Part shown: positions 1 to 6,700 of the stretch, in pieces
Numbering within the stretch: the first letter of the stretch is position 1
Layout of the letters: each line of letters starts with the position of its first letter
Source: DATKWV01 sp035529405
GTDB taxonomy: Bacteria > Planctomycetota > Phycisphaerae > Sedimentisphaerales > Anaerobacaceae
Direction: 5' to 3'
DNA length: 7,750 nucleotides
Assembly: GCA_035529405.1 (NCBI GenBank)
Contig: DATKWV010000044.1
Location: 1-7,750 of the forward strand
Program-made: the position numbers and the translations under genes
The notes under the pieces: model-generated
Database searches by the model: none
Told to the model about the DNA's origin: nothing
The model's input: only the letters and a program-made list of their open reading frames with translations

Positions 1-173
1 GCCGGTCCACTGCACAACTGCTTAACACACTTGCTGAAACCGCCAAAAAGCAAACGCCTCCCGGAACTACCGCCCAAAGCCCCCAGCCCCAGCCTGCCGC
101 TGCCGTCGAACCGAACCGCCCCCAGGCCCCTGTCACCGGGCAAAACCAGCCATCGGCTAAAAGCCAAAACTAA
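1..173 (+). CDS. 3' end of an unknown protein with a Pro/Gln-rich tail (partial)
   Basis: An open frame enters from the left edge (first full codon at 3) and stops at TAA 171-173, giving the last 56 residues. The first part (RSTAQLLNTLAETAKKQ) could be helical. The rest is low-complexity, rich in Pro, Gln, Ala and Asn, and looks disordered, as in a linker or C-terminal tail. The other two forward frames are interrupted: one meets TAA within the first 25 bases. A hairpin with a T-rich tail 22 bases after the stop supports a gene end here. Nothing in the tail identifies a family, so no function is assigned. Confidence 0.6.
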   Translation, partial: RSTAQLLNTLAETAKKQTPPGTTAQSPQPQPAAAVEPNRPQAPVTGQNQPSAKSQN

Positions 174-195
174 CCAACCGCCTCCCGCACATATT

Positions 196-232
196 ACCAC
201 AATTTTCTAAAACAAACCTTGTGGTTTTCTTT
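196..232 (+). terminator. Candidate rho-independent terminator of the upstream partial gene
   Basis: The arms ACCACAA (196-202) and TTGTGGT (219-225) are perfect 7-bp inverted repeats around a 16-base loop. The T-rich run TTTTCTTT (225-232) follows at once. It lies 22 bases downstream of the stop at 173. The stem is short with only three G-C pairs and the loop is long, so termination strength is uncertain. The right arm also contains the only reasonable -35 element for the next gene. Confidence 0.42.
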
Positions 233-246
233 CCTGCAGGTATACT
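219..246 (+). promoter_or_regulatory. Candidate sigma-70-type promoter for the DUF6941-like gene
   Basis: The -35 candidate TTGTGG (219-224) is separated by 16 bases from the -10 candidate TATACT (241-246). The -10 matches consensus at 5 of 6 positions, the -35 only at 3 of 6. Transcription would start near 253, leaving a leader of about 50 bases before the ATG at 304. The -35 overlaps the right arm of the terminator hairpin, so one of the two readings may be wrong. Confidence 0.35.
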
Positions 247-303
247 TTCACATAAACGTATGTTTTTAATCAAATCTGCCTGCAAAGACGGTTTAAGCCG
301 AAA

Positions 304-726
304 ATGAATATCGAAGCCTTTCTATTGTGCCAGTGTGCAACCGATTCTGCCGGAAAACTCAATGTCCTCGGCGCTTTTGATTGCCTCTGGGCAAACAAGG
401 TTCCCATCGTATGCCCATCCTGCTCAGTCACGGCCAGAATAAGATTTTCAAGAATCGAACAGGGCGACCACAACGTAAGAATCAATATCATAGACGAGGA
501 CGGCAAGGCCATCAGTCCGAATCTGCAAAGTAGTATTTCGGTCCGGCTTGCGGAAAATGAAAGCTCCTGTATCCGCAATATAATTCTCAATATCCTGCAG
601 TTGAAGTTTGAAAACTACGGTCATTATCGGATTGATTTGGCCATCGACGGCAGGCAGGAGGCCTCACTGCCTTTGAACATAATCAAAGTGCCCGACCAGA
701 AAGTTACTCCCCCTGCGGCAGAATAA
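304..726 (+). CDS. DUF6941-like small cytoplasmic protein
   Basis: A 140-residue protein with no signal peptide or membrane segment. Its pattern matches what I know as the DUF6941 family: an N-terminal strand leading to GKLNVLGAFD (17-26), a strand ARIRFSR (44-50), the block GDHNVRINIIDEDG (54-67) and a final strand pair YGHYRIDLAIDG (105-116). Families of this shape are small beta-rich proteins of unknown role, common in Planctomycetota and Actinobacteria. The start is ATG 304: an in-frame stop lies at 253-255 and the MNIEAFLLC opening fits the family. No clear Shine-Dalgarno sequence precedes it. Cysteines at 9, 11, 37, 40 and 89 are more than expected for such a short protein; C37-x2-C40 could be structural but no zinc site is complete. 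It appears to stand alone, converging with the HEAT-repeat gene. The family call comes from memory, not a search. Confidence 0.75.
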   Translation: MNIEAFLLCQCATDSAGKLNVLGAFDCLWANKVPIVCPSCSVTARIRFSRIEQGDHNVRINIIDEDGKAISPNLQSSISVRLAENESSCIRNIILNILQLKFENYGHYRIDLAIDGRQEASLPLNIIKVPDQKVTPPAAE

Positions 727-741
727 CACCCGCAACATAAT

Positions 742-766
742 ACAGCCTTCAACTATTAACGGCTGT
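742..766. terminator. Weak hairpin between convergent genes
   Basis: ACAGCC (742-747) and GGCTGT (761-766) form a 6-bp inverted repeat with a 13-base loop in the 39-base gap between two convergent stop codons. The position suits a bidirectional terminator, but there is no clear T tract on either strand and the right arm touches the HEAT gene stop codon. Treat as tentative. Confidence 0.25.
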
Positions 767-2547
767 TAACTCCTTGCCTGGTCAAGTATCAAATCCTTGA
801 CCTTTTGACTGGGCAGATTCAGCGCCCCGAAAGCCGCCGCCGCCGCGCTTCGCAGGCGAACGTCAATCTTGGCAGAGGCAACCAGCGAGTAAATCGCATT
901 GATAGTACCGTCTTCAAGTAAATTGCCATTGACCTTCGCCGATTCGCCAAGCGAGCCCAATGCCCCTATTCGCACGTTAATATCGTTGTTGGCATCAAGC
1001 GACATTGCTGCTACGCTCCGCTGGGCAATCGGGCTTTTCAGATATGCCAGCACCCGCCCCGCCAGAATCTGCATTCGCGTGTCCCGGCCCTTTGTTGCAT
1101 CTACAAGCGCGTCTTGAGCTGCCGAAAGGTCAATAACATCGTTTTTACCGACAGCCAGCTTAAGCATCGCCTCAACGGCACGGATTGCATAACTTTTAGC
1201 CAGCTTTTCATCCATCGCCGAAGCGGTATTGCCCTTGCCGCTGACAGCCTCTGCCAGAATCCGGGTCACAACCGTACTTTCTGCGAACTTTTCCCGCGGA
1301 CCTGCCGCTGCTATTGTTATGGCCGCACTGTACCGGACCGCTGTGTCACCGAAAGACAATGCCTCAATCAGCGGCCGGCCCGGACCGAATCGGTACATAA
1401 GCGATTTCTCACCGGCGGTTCCTGCCAGCGCTTCCACCACTCCAAGGGCCACGTAAGCGTCCTTATCTTTAATCGCACGCGCAAGTGCCTGATGAAGATA
1501 CACGGCGCCAGCCGTTGTTGCATAAGTGGTCGCGTCTGCGTGCTCGGGGCCGAAGTATTCGGGCATTTCAATCTGTGCCGATTCGGCCTTGAAAAACGCC
1601 GCATGCCAAAGTCCGATCGCGTTACCAAACCCCGGGTCCGCCTTCAACGCCCATTCACACGCCCGCATAGCCATCAGCTCGTAAAAGTAACTGCTGTCAA
1701 CCTCCTGGCGGCTCAACCGACCCAGTCCCGAATCCCAGAACCACATATTGCAGAAATCCGCCTCCTGCAGCGGTGCCAGCGACTCGATATGATAATAGTA
1801 GTTTTCGGCAAGCTGATAGAACAACTGCGCCGCCGGAAGCTGCAGCCCTGCAGGGTCGATTTCTCTTATGCTTTCAGCAGCAAGGTTACGAAACCCAGCG
1901 GACTTGTCTTTTTCGACAATCAGCTTCAGGTAAGCCAGCGACTGCGGATAACCTATCTTGCCCAGTGCCTTTATAATTTCGGCCTTAACCGCCGTATTTT
2001 CAGTCTGCAGTGCCGCCGCAAGCGGCCTTACGGCATCTCTGCCGATTTGAGGCAGCGCCCATATAATATTTGCCAGCTCCTCTTTGCTGCCCTCATCTGC
2101 CATTGCATCGAGCATATAGGGTATAGCGTATTCACCGGCATCCTGCAGTTGTTTCAGCGCAGCCAGCCGCCCCCGTGCCGTACTGCTGAGCCGCTTTACC
2201 TGCTCGACAATAAGTATTGGCTCTGTTCGCTTGGTGAATCTGCCTTCTTCAATCAGGTTCAATATCGCTGCGGTAAGCTGCCCTAATTCCGTATCCGGCG
2301 CAGATTCATAATATTTTACTATAATCCTGTAACCCTCCGGATTGGCCCTGCTTAGCGCAAGAAGCTCCACTGCGTTGGGTTCGCTGTCCACAACCGCTTT
2401 GGCATATCCCGCGGCAAGGTCAAACCGGCCTATTTTTGTATAATGCAGGAAATTGTTCCAGTTTTCTTCCACACCGTCGCCAAATACCGCGCTGGCGCAC
2501 AAAACTGCCGTTAATATGGCGGTTACAACGCTTGTTCTGCTAAACAT
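766..2547 (-). CDS. Exported HEAT-repeat protein
   Basis: A 593-residue protein from ATG 2545-2547 (minus strand). A longer version from GTG 2592 is possible, but the ATG has GGAG at 8 bases and opens directly with a signal peptide: MFSRTS, a hydrophobic core at about 7-20, then a likely cut near ASAVFG (18-23). Residues 30-60 look TPR-like. A first block of HEAT-type helical pairs spans about 125-230, for example IPYMLDAMADEG, VRPLAAALQTE and IIKALGKIG. A Tyr/Trp-rich stretch with another TPR-like helix (AMRACEWALKADP, 293-305) covers 243-320. A second HEAT block spans 347-590, including RPLIEALSFGDTAVRYSAA (391-409) and VRIGALGSLGES (525-536). HEAT repeats make curved protein-binding scaffolds; with the signal peptide this suggests a periplasmic or surface-associated adaptor. 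No catalytic motif was seen and the partner is unknown. It has its own promoter and converges with the DUF6941-like gene. Confidence 0.85.
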   Translation of the reverse strand: MFSRTSVVTAILTAVLCASAVFGDGVEENWNNFLHYTKIGRFDLAAGYAKAVVDSEPNAVELLALSRANPEGYRIIVKYYESAPDTELGQLTAAILNLIEEGRFTKRTEPILIVEQVKRLSSTARGRLAALKQLQDAGEYAIPYMLDAMADEGSKEELANIIWALPQIGRDAVRPLAAALQTENTAVKAEIIKALGKIGYPQSLAYLKLIVEKDKSAGFRNLAAESIREIDPAGLQLPAAQLFYQLAENYYYHIESLAPLQEADFCNMWFWDSGLGRLSRQEVDSSYFYELMAMRACEWALKADPGFGNAIGLWHAAFFKAESAQIEMPEYFGPEHADATTYATTAGAVYLHQALARAIKDKDAYVALGVVEALAGTAGEKSLMYRFGPGRPLIEALSFGDTAVRYSAAITIAAAGPREKFAESTVVTRILAEAVSGKGNTASAMDEKLAKSYAIRAVEAMLKLAVGKNDVIDLSAAQDALVDATKGRDTRMQILAGRVLAYLKSPIAQRSVAAMSLDANNDINVRIGALGSLGESAKVNGNLLEDGTINAIYSLVASAKIDVRLRSAAAAAFGALNLPSQKVKDLILDQARS

Positions 2548-2555
2548 CCGAATAT

Positions 2556-2561
2556 CTCCAC
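2556..2561 (-). promoter_or_regulatory. Shine-Dalgarno site that decides the HEAT gene start
   Basis: On the minus strand GTGGAG lies 8 bases before ATG 2547. The upstream GTG at 2592 has only a weak GAG near it, and using it would put 15 polar residues ahead of a normal signal peptide. The ATG is therefore preferred. Confidence 0.65.
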
Positions 2562-2658
2562 TTTGATTAAACCGTTTATGAAAATACCGCACCTCGCCGG
2601 TAAAAAGGCATCTGACAGCCTTGTATCAGCCTGCCGAAGGCCCTGTTCCTAACTTAAT

Positions 2659-2687
2659 ATAGTATAAACAAATACCGTCACTGTCAA
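2659..2687 (-). promoter_or_regulatory. Sigma-70-type promoter for the HEAT-repeat gene
   Basis: On the minus strand a perfect TTGACA (+ coordinates 2682-2687) is followed by TACTAT (2659-2664) at 17 bases or TATACT (2661-2666) at 15 bases. Either gives a start near 2652 and a leader of about 105 bases before the ATG at 2547. An AT-rich tract (TTTTTTATT on the minus strand) lies just upstream of the -35. Confidence 0.55.
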
Positions 2688-2703
2688 TAAAAAACCCTTT
2701 CCA

Positions 2704-2760
2704 GGCGAAAACCGCCGTCTTTGGCCGGATTTTCACTGCACAAAACCTGTTTTCGGCCAA
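2704..2760. repeat. Cluster of overlapping inverted repeats in the divergent intergenic region
   Basis: Three inverted repeats overlap here: GGCG (2704-2707) with CGCC (2713-2716); TTGGCCG (2721-2727) with CGGCCAA (2754-2760), 7 bp perfect around 26 bases; and CGAAAAC (2706-2712) with GTTTTCG (2749-2755), 7 bp perfect. They are mutually exclusive as hairpins. The cluster sits between two outward-facing promoters and is part of neither. It could be a protein-binding region or the remnant of a small element; no flanking target duplication was seen. Confidence 0.4.
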
Positions 2761-2825
2761 TTATCTTCCGTTAGAACCGCTCATTGTCCCAGGCTCTACC
2801 CCGGCGCTGATGCCTATTCGCAGCA

Positions 2826-2883
2826 AAATATATAAAAAAATACAAAAAATCTCTTGACAAATACGCGATGTTTCTGGTAAAGT
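2826..2883 (+). promoter_or_regulatory. Strong sigma-70-type promoter with A-rich upstream element for the three-gene operon
   Basis: A perfect TTGACA (2854-2859) is followed after 18 bases by TAAAGT (2878-2883), which matches the -10 consensus at 4 of 6 positions. An almost pure A/T tract with A runs (about 2826-2850) sits directly upstream, where an UP element for RNA polymerase alpha would lie. Transcription would begin near 2890, about 230 bases before the first large gene. Confidence 0.6.
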
Positions 2884-2918
2884 TAATATCGAAGAAGAGG
2901 GGGTTTCAGATAACTAAC

Positions 2919-2973
2919 CGCAGGAGTGTTTTTTGAGTTTACTGCTGCGCCGACTGTTCAGCCAGGCAGTCGG
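2919..2973 (+). other. Two adjacent RNA hairpins in the leader
   Basis: The first hairpin pairs CGCAG (2919-2923) with CTGCG (2945-2949). The second begins at the next base and pairs CCGACTG (2950-2956) with CAGTCGG (2967-2973), a perfect 7-bp stem with a 10-base loop. With no base between them the stems could stack. The first stem takes in part of the AGGAG at 2922-2926 that would serve the small TTG reading frame. Confidence 0.4.
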
Positions 2974-3013
2974 ATGTGCATTAATTACTAGGAAAATATC
3001 TTTCTTAACGTAA
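2933..3013 (+). CDS. Possible 26-residue leader peptide with TTG start
   Basis: AGGAG (2922-2926) lies six bases before TTG 2933, which opens a 26-codon frame ending at TAA 3011-3013. The product begins MSLLLRRLFSQ and has basic and hydrophobic character, with no run of a single amino acid of the kind seen in classic attenuators. The good spacing is the only support. The frame runs through the 7-bp hairpin, so it may be chance. Confidence 0.18.
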   Translation: MSLLLRRLFSQAVGCALITRKISFLT

Positions 3014-3067
3014 AATATCGCAATAAATGGCAGTAAAACCGAGTTTAAGGCAAAATAATTGTAAAAT

Positions 3068-3084
3068 TCACGGAACAACCGTGG
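3068..3084 (+). other. Small leader hairpin near the first gene's ribosome binding site
   Basis: CACGG (3069-3073) pairs with CCGTG (3079-3083) around the five-base loop AACAA, with a possible closing T-G pair (3068/3084). It ends 24 bases before the AAGGAG at 3108-3113, too far to mask it directly. There is no T tract, so it is not a terminator. Confidence 0.28.
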
Positions 3085-3118
3085 CATTTGGCGCATCTTA
3101 AACTTATAAGGAGTACCT

Positions 3119-3736
3119 ATGACAATGTGCAAAAATAACCTTACGAAGACCGCTTGCCTGACAATTGTTTTAATTTGTTTTACTTTTTCACCTGTTACTG
3201 CAGCAGTTATATCGATTGATGCCGATGATTATCCTGATGGAACTGACATTTCCACAGCTTTTCCGGGCATAACTTTGTCGTCTGTCGGCGATTATACGGG
3301 CCTGGACGGTCTTGTTTACGCCTGGGGTGACGCCCTCGCCAGTACGCCCACAAATGTCTTCGCCAACAACCTTTCATATCAGCGGCAGTGGCACGCCGGT
3401 ATTACAGACGGTTTTGCTCTCCGCGCGGACTTCGCTTACCCCGCTGACTCGGTGACCATCGATATTATCGGTGACGACCAGGGTGATATCGGCGTTTTAT
3501 ACGCCTATGGTGCCGCCGACAACCTGCTGGAATCGGTTACTTCCCCCCAGCTGGAATATGGTGAAGTTTTTACCGCGGTAATTGAGAGGGCTTCATTTGA
3601 TATTAAATACATAATTGCCGGCGGCTCAGCCGATAATACCGTGCACCTGGACAACCTGGCCGCAAACGTGCCCGAGCCTGCCTCGCTTGTGCTGTTGTCC
3701 TTAGGCGCACTGCTGTTAAGAAAAATCGCGCAATAA
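3119..3736 (+). CDS. PEP-CTERM exported surface protein
   Basis: A 205-residue protein. The N-terminus is a signal peptide: K5-K10 basic region, hydrophobic core about 12-24, likely cut after SPVTA (24-28). The mature part (about 30-180) alternates short beta strands with Gly/Asp turns and has no Cys, consistent with an extracellular beta-sandwich. The C-terminus is a PEP-CTERM sorting signal: V184-PEP (185-187), a hydrophobic helix (about 188-200), then basic R201-K202. In known systems an exosortase (EpsH/XrtA type) processes this signal and the protein goes to the outer surface or biofilm matrix; no exosortase gene is in this window. The basic tail is short, R-K only. AAGGAG lies five bases before ATG 3119; a second ATG at 3125 would be 11 bases away and is equally consistent with export. 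It is the first gene of the predicted operon, 27 bases ahead of the next. No ligand can be named. Confidence 0.85.
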   Translation: MTMCKNNLTKTACLTIVLICFTFSPVTAAVISIDADDYPDGTDISTAFPGITLSSVGDYTGLDGLVYAWGDALASTPTNVFANNLSYQRQWHAGITDGFALRADFAYPADSVTIDIIGDDQGDIGVLYAYGAADNLLESVTSPQLEYGEVFTAVIERASFDIKYIIAGGSADNTVHLDNLAANVPEPASLVLLSLGALLLRKIAQ

Positions 3737-3763
3737 TACCCCGCAATTATAAAGGATTGAGCA

Positions 3764-6700
3764 ATGAAAAACGTGATTTGGGCTCTATGCTGGCTGTTGT
3801 TAACCATTCCCTGTGCTGCCGAGATAATCATTGTCGACGACGACTGGCCGTACGACTTTAACGACATCCAGGCGGCTATAAACTACTCGCGCAACGGTGA
3901 CGTCATAGTGGTTTTCCCCGGCACATATTACTCACGCTATGGCGGTATAACGTTTCAGGGCAAGGCAGTTACCGTCACCAGTGTTGACCCCCAGGACCCG
4001 TACATTGTAGCTGCAACGATAATTGAGCCGCCAGTACATGAGGGAGAAGGTGATTATGAGTATACTGCCCCCGGGTTTTATTTCGGCGAGAACGCGGGCC
4101 CGGATTCGGTTATTACCGGCCTGACCATCAGGAATTGTTCCCTCTACGAGGGCGCAGCTATAATCTGTCATGGAACCAGTCCGACAATCAGCAATTGCAT
4201 TATCACCGGAAATAGCGCCGTCCTGCACGGTGGGGCTATTTACTGTGATGGCGGCAGCCCCCAGATTATAAACTGTGTTATTACTGCAAACACGGCATTT
4301 TATGGGTCCGGGGCAGCGATCTATTCATACTATGGCAGTCCCACAATCAGCAACTGTATTATCAGCGGAAATAACTCTTACGACCATGGAGCTGGTATTT
4401 ACTGCGAAGGCGGCAGCCCGCGGATTATAGACTGCGTTATAACCGGCAACACGTCCGAAATCGGCAATGGCGGCGGTATTTACTGCTCATACGGAGTCAG
4501 TCCCACAATCAGCAATTGTATTATCAGCGGAAATAACTCTTACGACCATGGAGGTGGTATTTACTGCAAAAGCGGCAGCCCCCGGATTATAAACGGTGCT
4601 ATAACCGGCAACTTGTCCAAAACCGGTAATGGCGGCGGCGTTTACCTCTTTGATTGTCGGTCTAACATGATAAGCAACTGCATCTTTTCGGGTAACACAG
4701 CCGGTCAAAACGGCGGCGCAATTCACTGCCAGGTCTCCTCTGCCACGATTACTAACTGCACTTTTATGGCAAATTTTGCTGAAAATGCAGCAGGCGGTAT
4801 ATTTTTTGAATACGGCGGTCCATTCTTATCCTTAACCAACTCTATCTTGTGGGCCAACGCCGACAGCAGCGGCACTAATCAGTCGGCTCAAATAACTTAC
4901 AGCCCCTCAGTACCAAGCTCGCCGCAAGTATTCTACTGTTGCATACAGGATAATAATCCCAATGATGTCAATGTTCCGTTCGGCGGCATCGAAAACGGCA
5001 ATATCGATGATGAGCCGATGTTCGTTCGGTATCCCGATGACGGCGGCGACGGCTGGGGAGACGACCCCTGTACCAGCCAGATAGACGAAGGGGCCAACGA
5101 TGATTTCGGCGACCTGCACCTGTTAAGCAGCTCACCCTGCATAAACGCCGGTATGCCCAGATTCTATGTGGTGCCGGAAGCCGCAGATATGGACGGCCAG
5201 CCCAGACTGCTCGGCGGTCGTATCGATATGGGTGCCGATGAATACGCACCGATAATAGCTGTAACTGAACCTGCTGACCGTGATGTTTACACAGCCGGCA
5301 GTATCCATAATATAAAATGGGATTCTTACGCTGTAGCTGTTGTTGATATTCTGCTCAGCAAAGATGCCGGGCAGACATGGCAGCCTGTCGTAAACAGCCT
5401 GCCTGATACCGGAACCTACACCTGGCATCTGCCGGACATAGTCGATTCCAACCAGTGTATTATTTCAGTTGTCCCCAGCATCCCGGACCCCAACGTTATC
5501 TGCATCGAAAGCGGCTTGTTTACCATACATCCCGATAACCCCGATCCCGCCGTCGAAGCCGAATGGAAATCCCTCGGCGGTGACTTCTCGCGTACCGGCC
5601 TGAGCGCAAACTTCGGCCCGCAAACCGGCTGTATCAAATGGCAGTTTGAAACCGACAGGGCCATATCAGCAAGTGTTACCATCGGCGCCGAAGGCAGGGT
5701 GCACATCGCCTGCGAAGACGGGAAATTATATACGCTCGACAGCGACGGCAATCCGGTCTGGACTTACGACACAAATTCGCCGCTTCTTAGCTCGCCCACT
5801 GTCGGCCCCGACGGCTCTTTGTATGTCGGCAGCGAAAACGGCAAATTATACGCAATCAGCAAAGACGGCAATCTCCGCTGGACGCACAGCACCGGCGGGT
5901 TCATATATTCCTCGCCTGCCGTATCCGAACAGGGCAATATATATGTTGGCTCGCAGGACGGCACGCTCTACGCCTTAGGCCCGGACGGCAGCCGGTTATG
6001 GACTTTCAAGACCAACGGTTTCGGCAGACTGGACGGCTCAATTCTGGCTTCACCGGCCATAGCTGCTGACGGCACTGTTTACGTGGGCGGACTATACGAC
6101 CCCAATCTTTACGCCCTTGACGGCCACACCGGCAGTATAAAGTGGGTATGCAATTTCGAGTATGTTACCGACGCCACCGACCCTGCCAACAGCACAAAAA
6201 GACCCTGGCCGTTTGCGGCACCTGTTATCGGCCCGGACGGCACTATATACCAGGGCCTCTTATTTGACCCCAACCTTTACGCCATAGAGCCGCAATCGGG
6301 TAATATAATCTGGTCAACGAATCTGGCTGACCCCTGGTCCGGCTGGTTTGATTCTGAGTATGATAATTACTATTTGGACCCGTACGATGGAACAAAAGGC
6401 TGCCTGTACGAGGATTATGGCATTCCCGGCTGCTACTACAAGTGTGCCTACGCCGGGCGCGCACACGGCTGGTCTGAACCGGTCCTGGGCCCGGACGGCA
6501 CTATCTACGTCAGCTTCGACGACCCGTATCTGCGGGCCGTTGACCCCAACGGCAGTATCAAGTGGGTAACGCAACTGGGAGAAACCGGCGGATTTACCTT
6601 GACCGTCGCAGAAAACAGCCTTATCTACGCCGCCGGCGATGACGGCTGTATTTACGTGGTCGATTCCAACGGAAGGCAAACATCGCAATTAAACAGCAGT

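Larger units (their letters stand above)
2890..3118 (+). promoter_or_regulatory. Long 5' leader of the operon, possible cis-regulatory RNA
   Basis: The stretch from the predicted start site to the ATG at 3119 is about 230 bases, unusually long for a simple leader. It holds paired hairpins at 2919-2973, a small hairpin at 3068-3084, and a possible 26-codon TTG-start reading frame between. The middle (about 2980-3068) is A/T-rich and shows no strong structure. No known riboswitch core was recognised, and no run of T follows a stem, so an attenuator of the terminator type is not supported. It ends with AAGGAG (3108-3113) five bases before ATG 3119. Confidence 0.35.

Noticed and set aside
1114..2286. 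Long 390-codon open frame on the + strand opposite the HEAT-repeat gene
   Set aside because: It lies wholly inside the HEAT gene on the other strand, has an Arg/Cys-rich composition with no domain, no Shine-Dalgarno sequence, and the opposite frame has a signal peptide and clear repeats.
2548..2592. GTG start at 2592 for the HEAT gene
   Set aside because: It would put 15 polar residues before a normal signal peptide and has a poorer ribosome site than ATG 2547.
2721..2760. TTGGCCG/CGGCCAA inverted repeat as a rho-independent terminator
   Set aside because: No gene ends nearby on either strand, the loop is 26 bases and no T tract follows the stem.
2914..3132. 72-codon minus-strand frame in the operon leader
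   Set aside because: It overlaps the predicted promoter leader and the start of the PEP-CTERM gene, lacks a ribosome site and has no recognisable motif.
4178..4660. Regular direct repeats that might suggest a CRISPR array
   Set aside because: The period is 159-162 bases, a multiple of three within a continuous coding frame, and the repeats encode beta-helix rungs. There are no short unique spacers.
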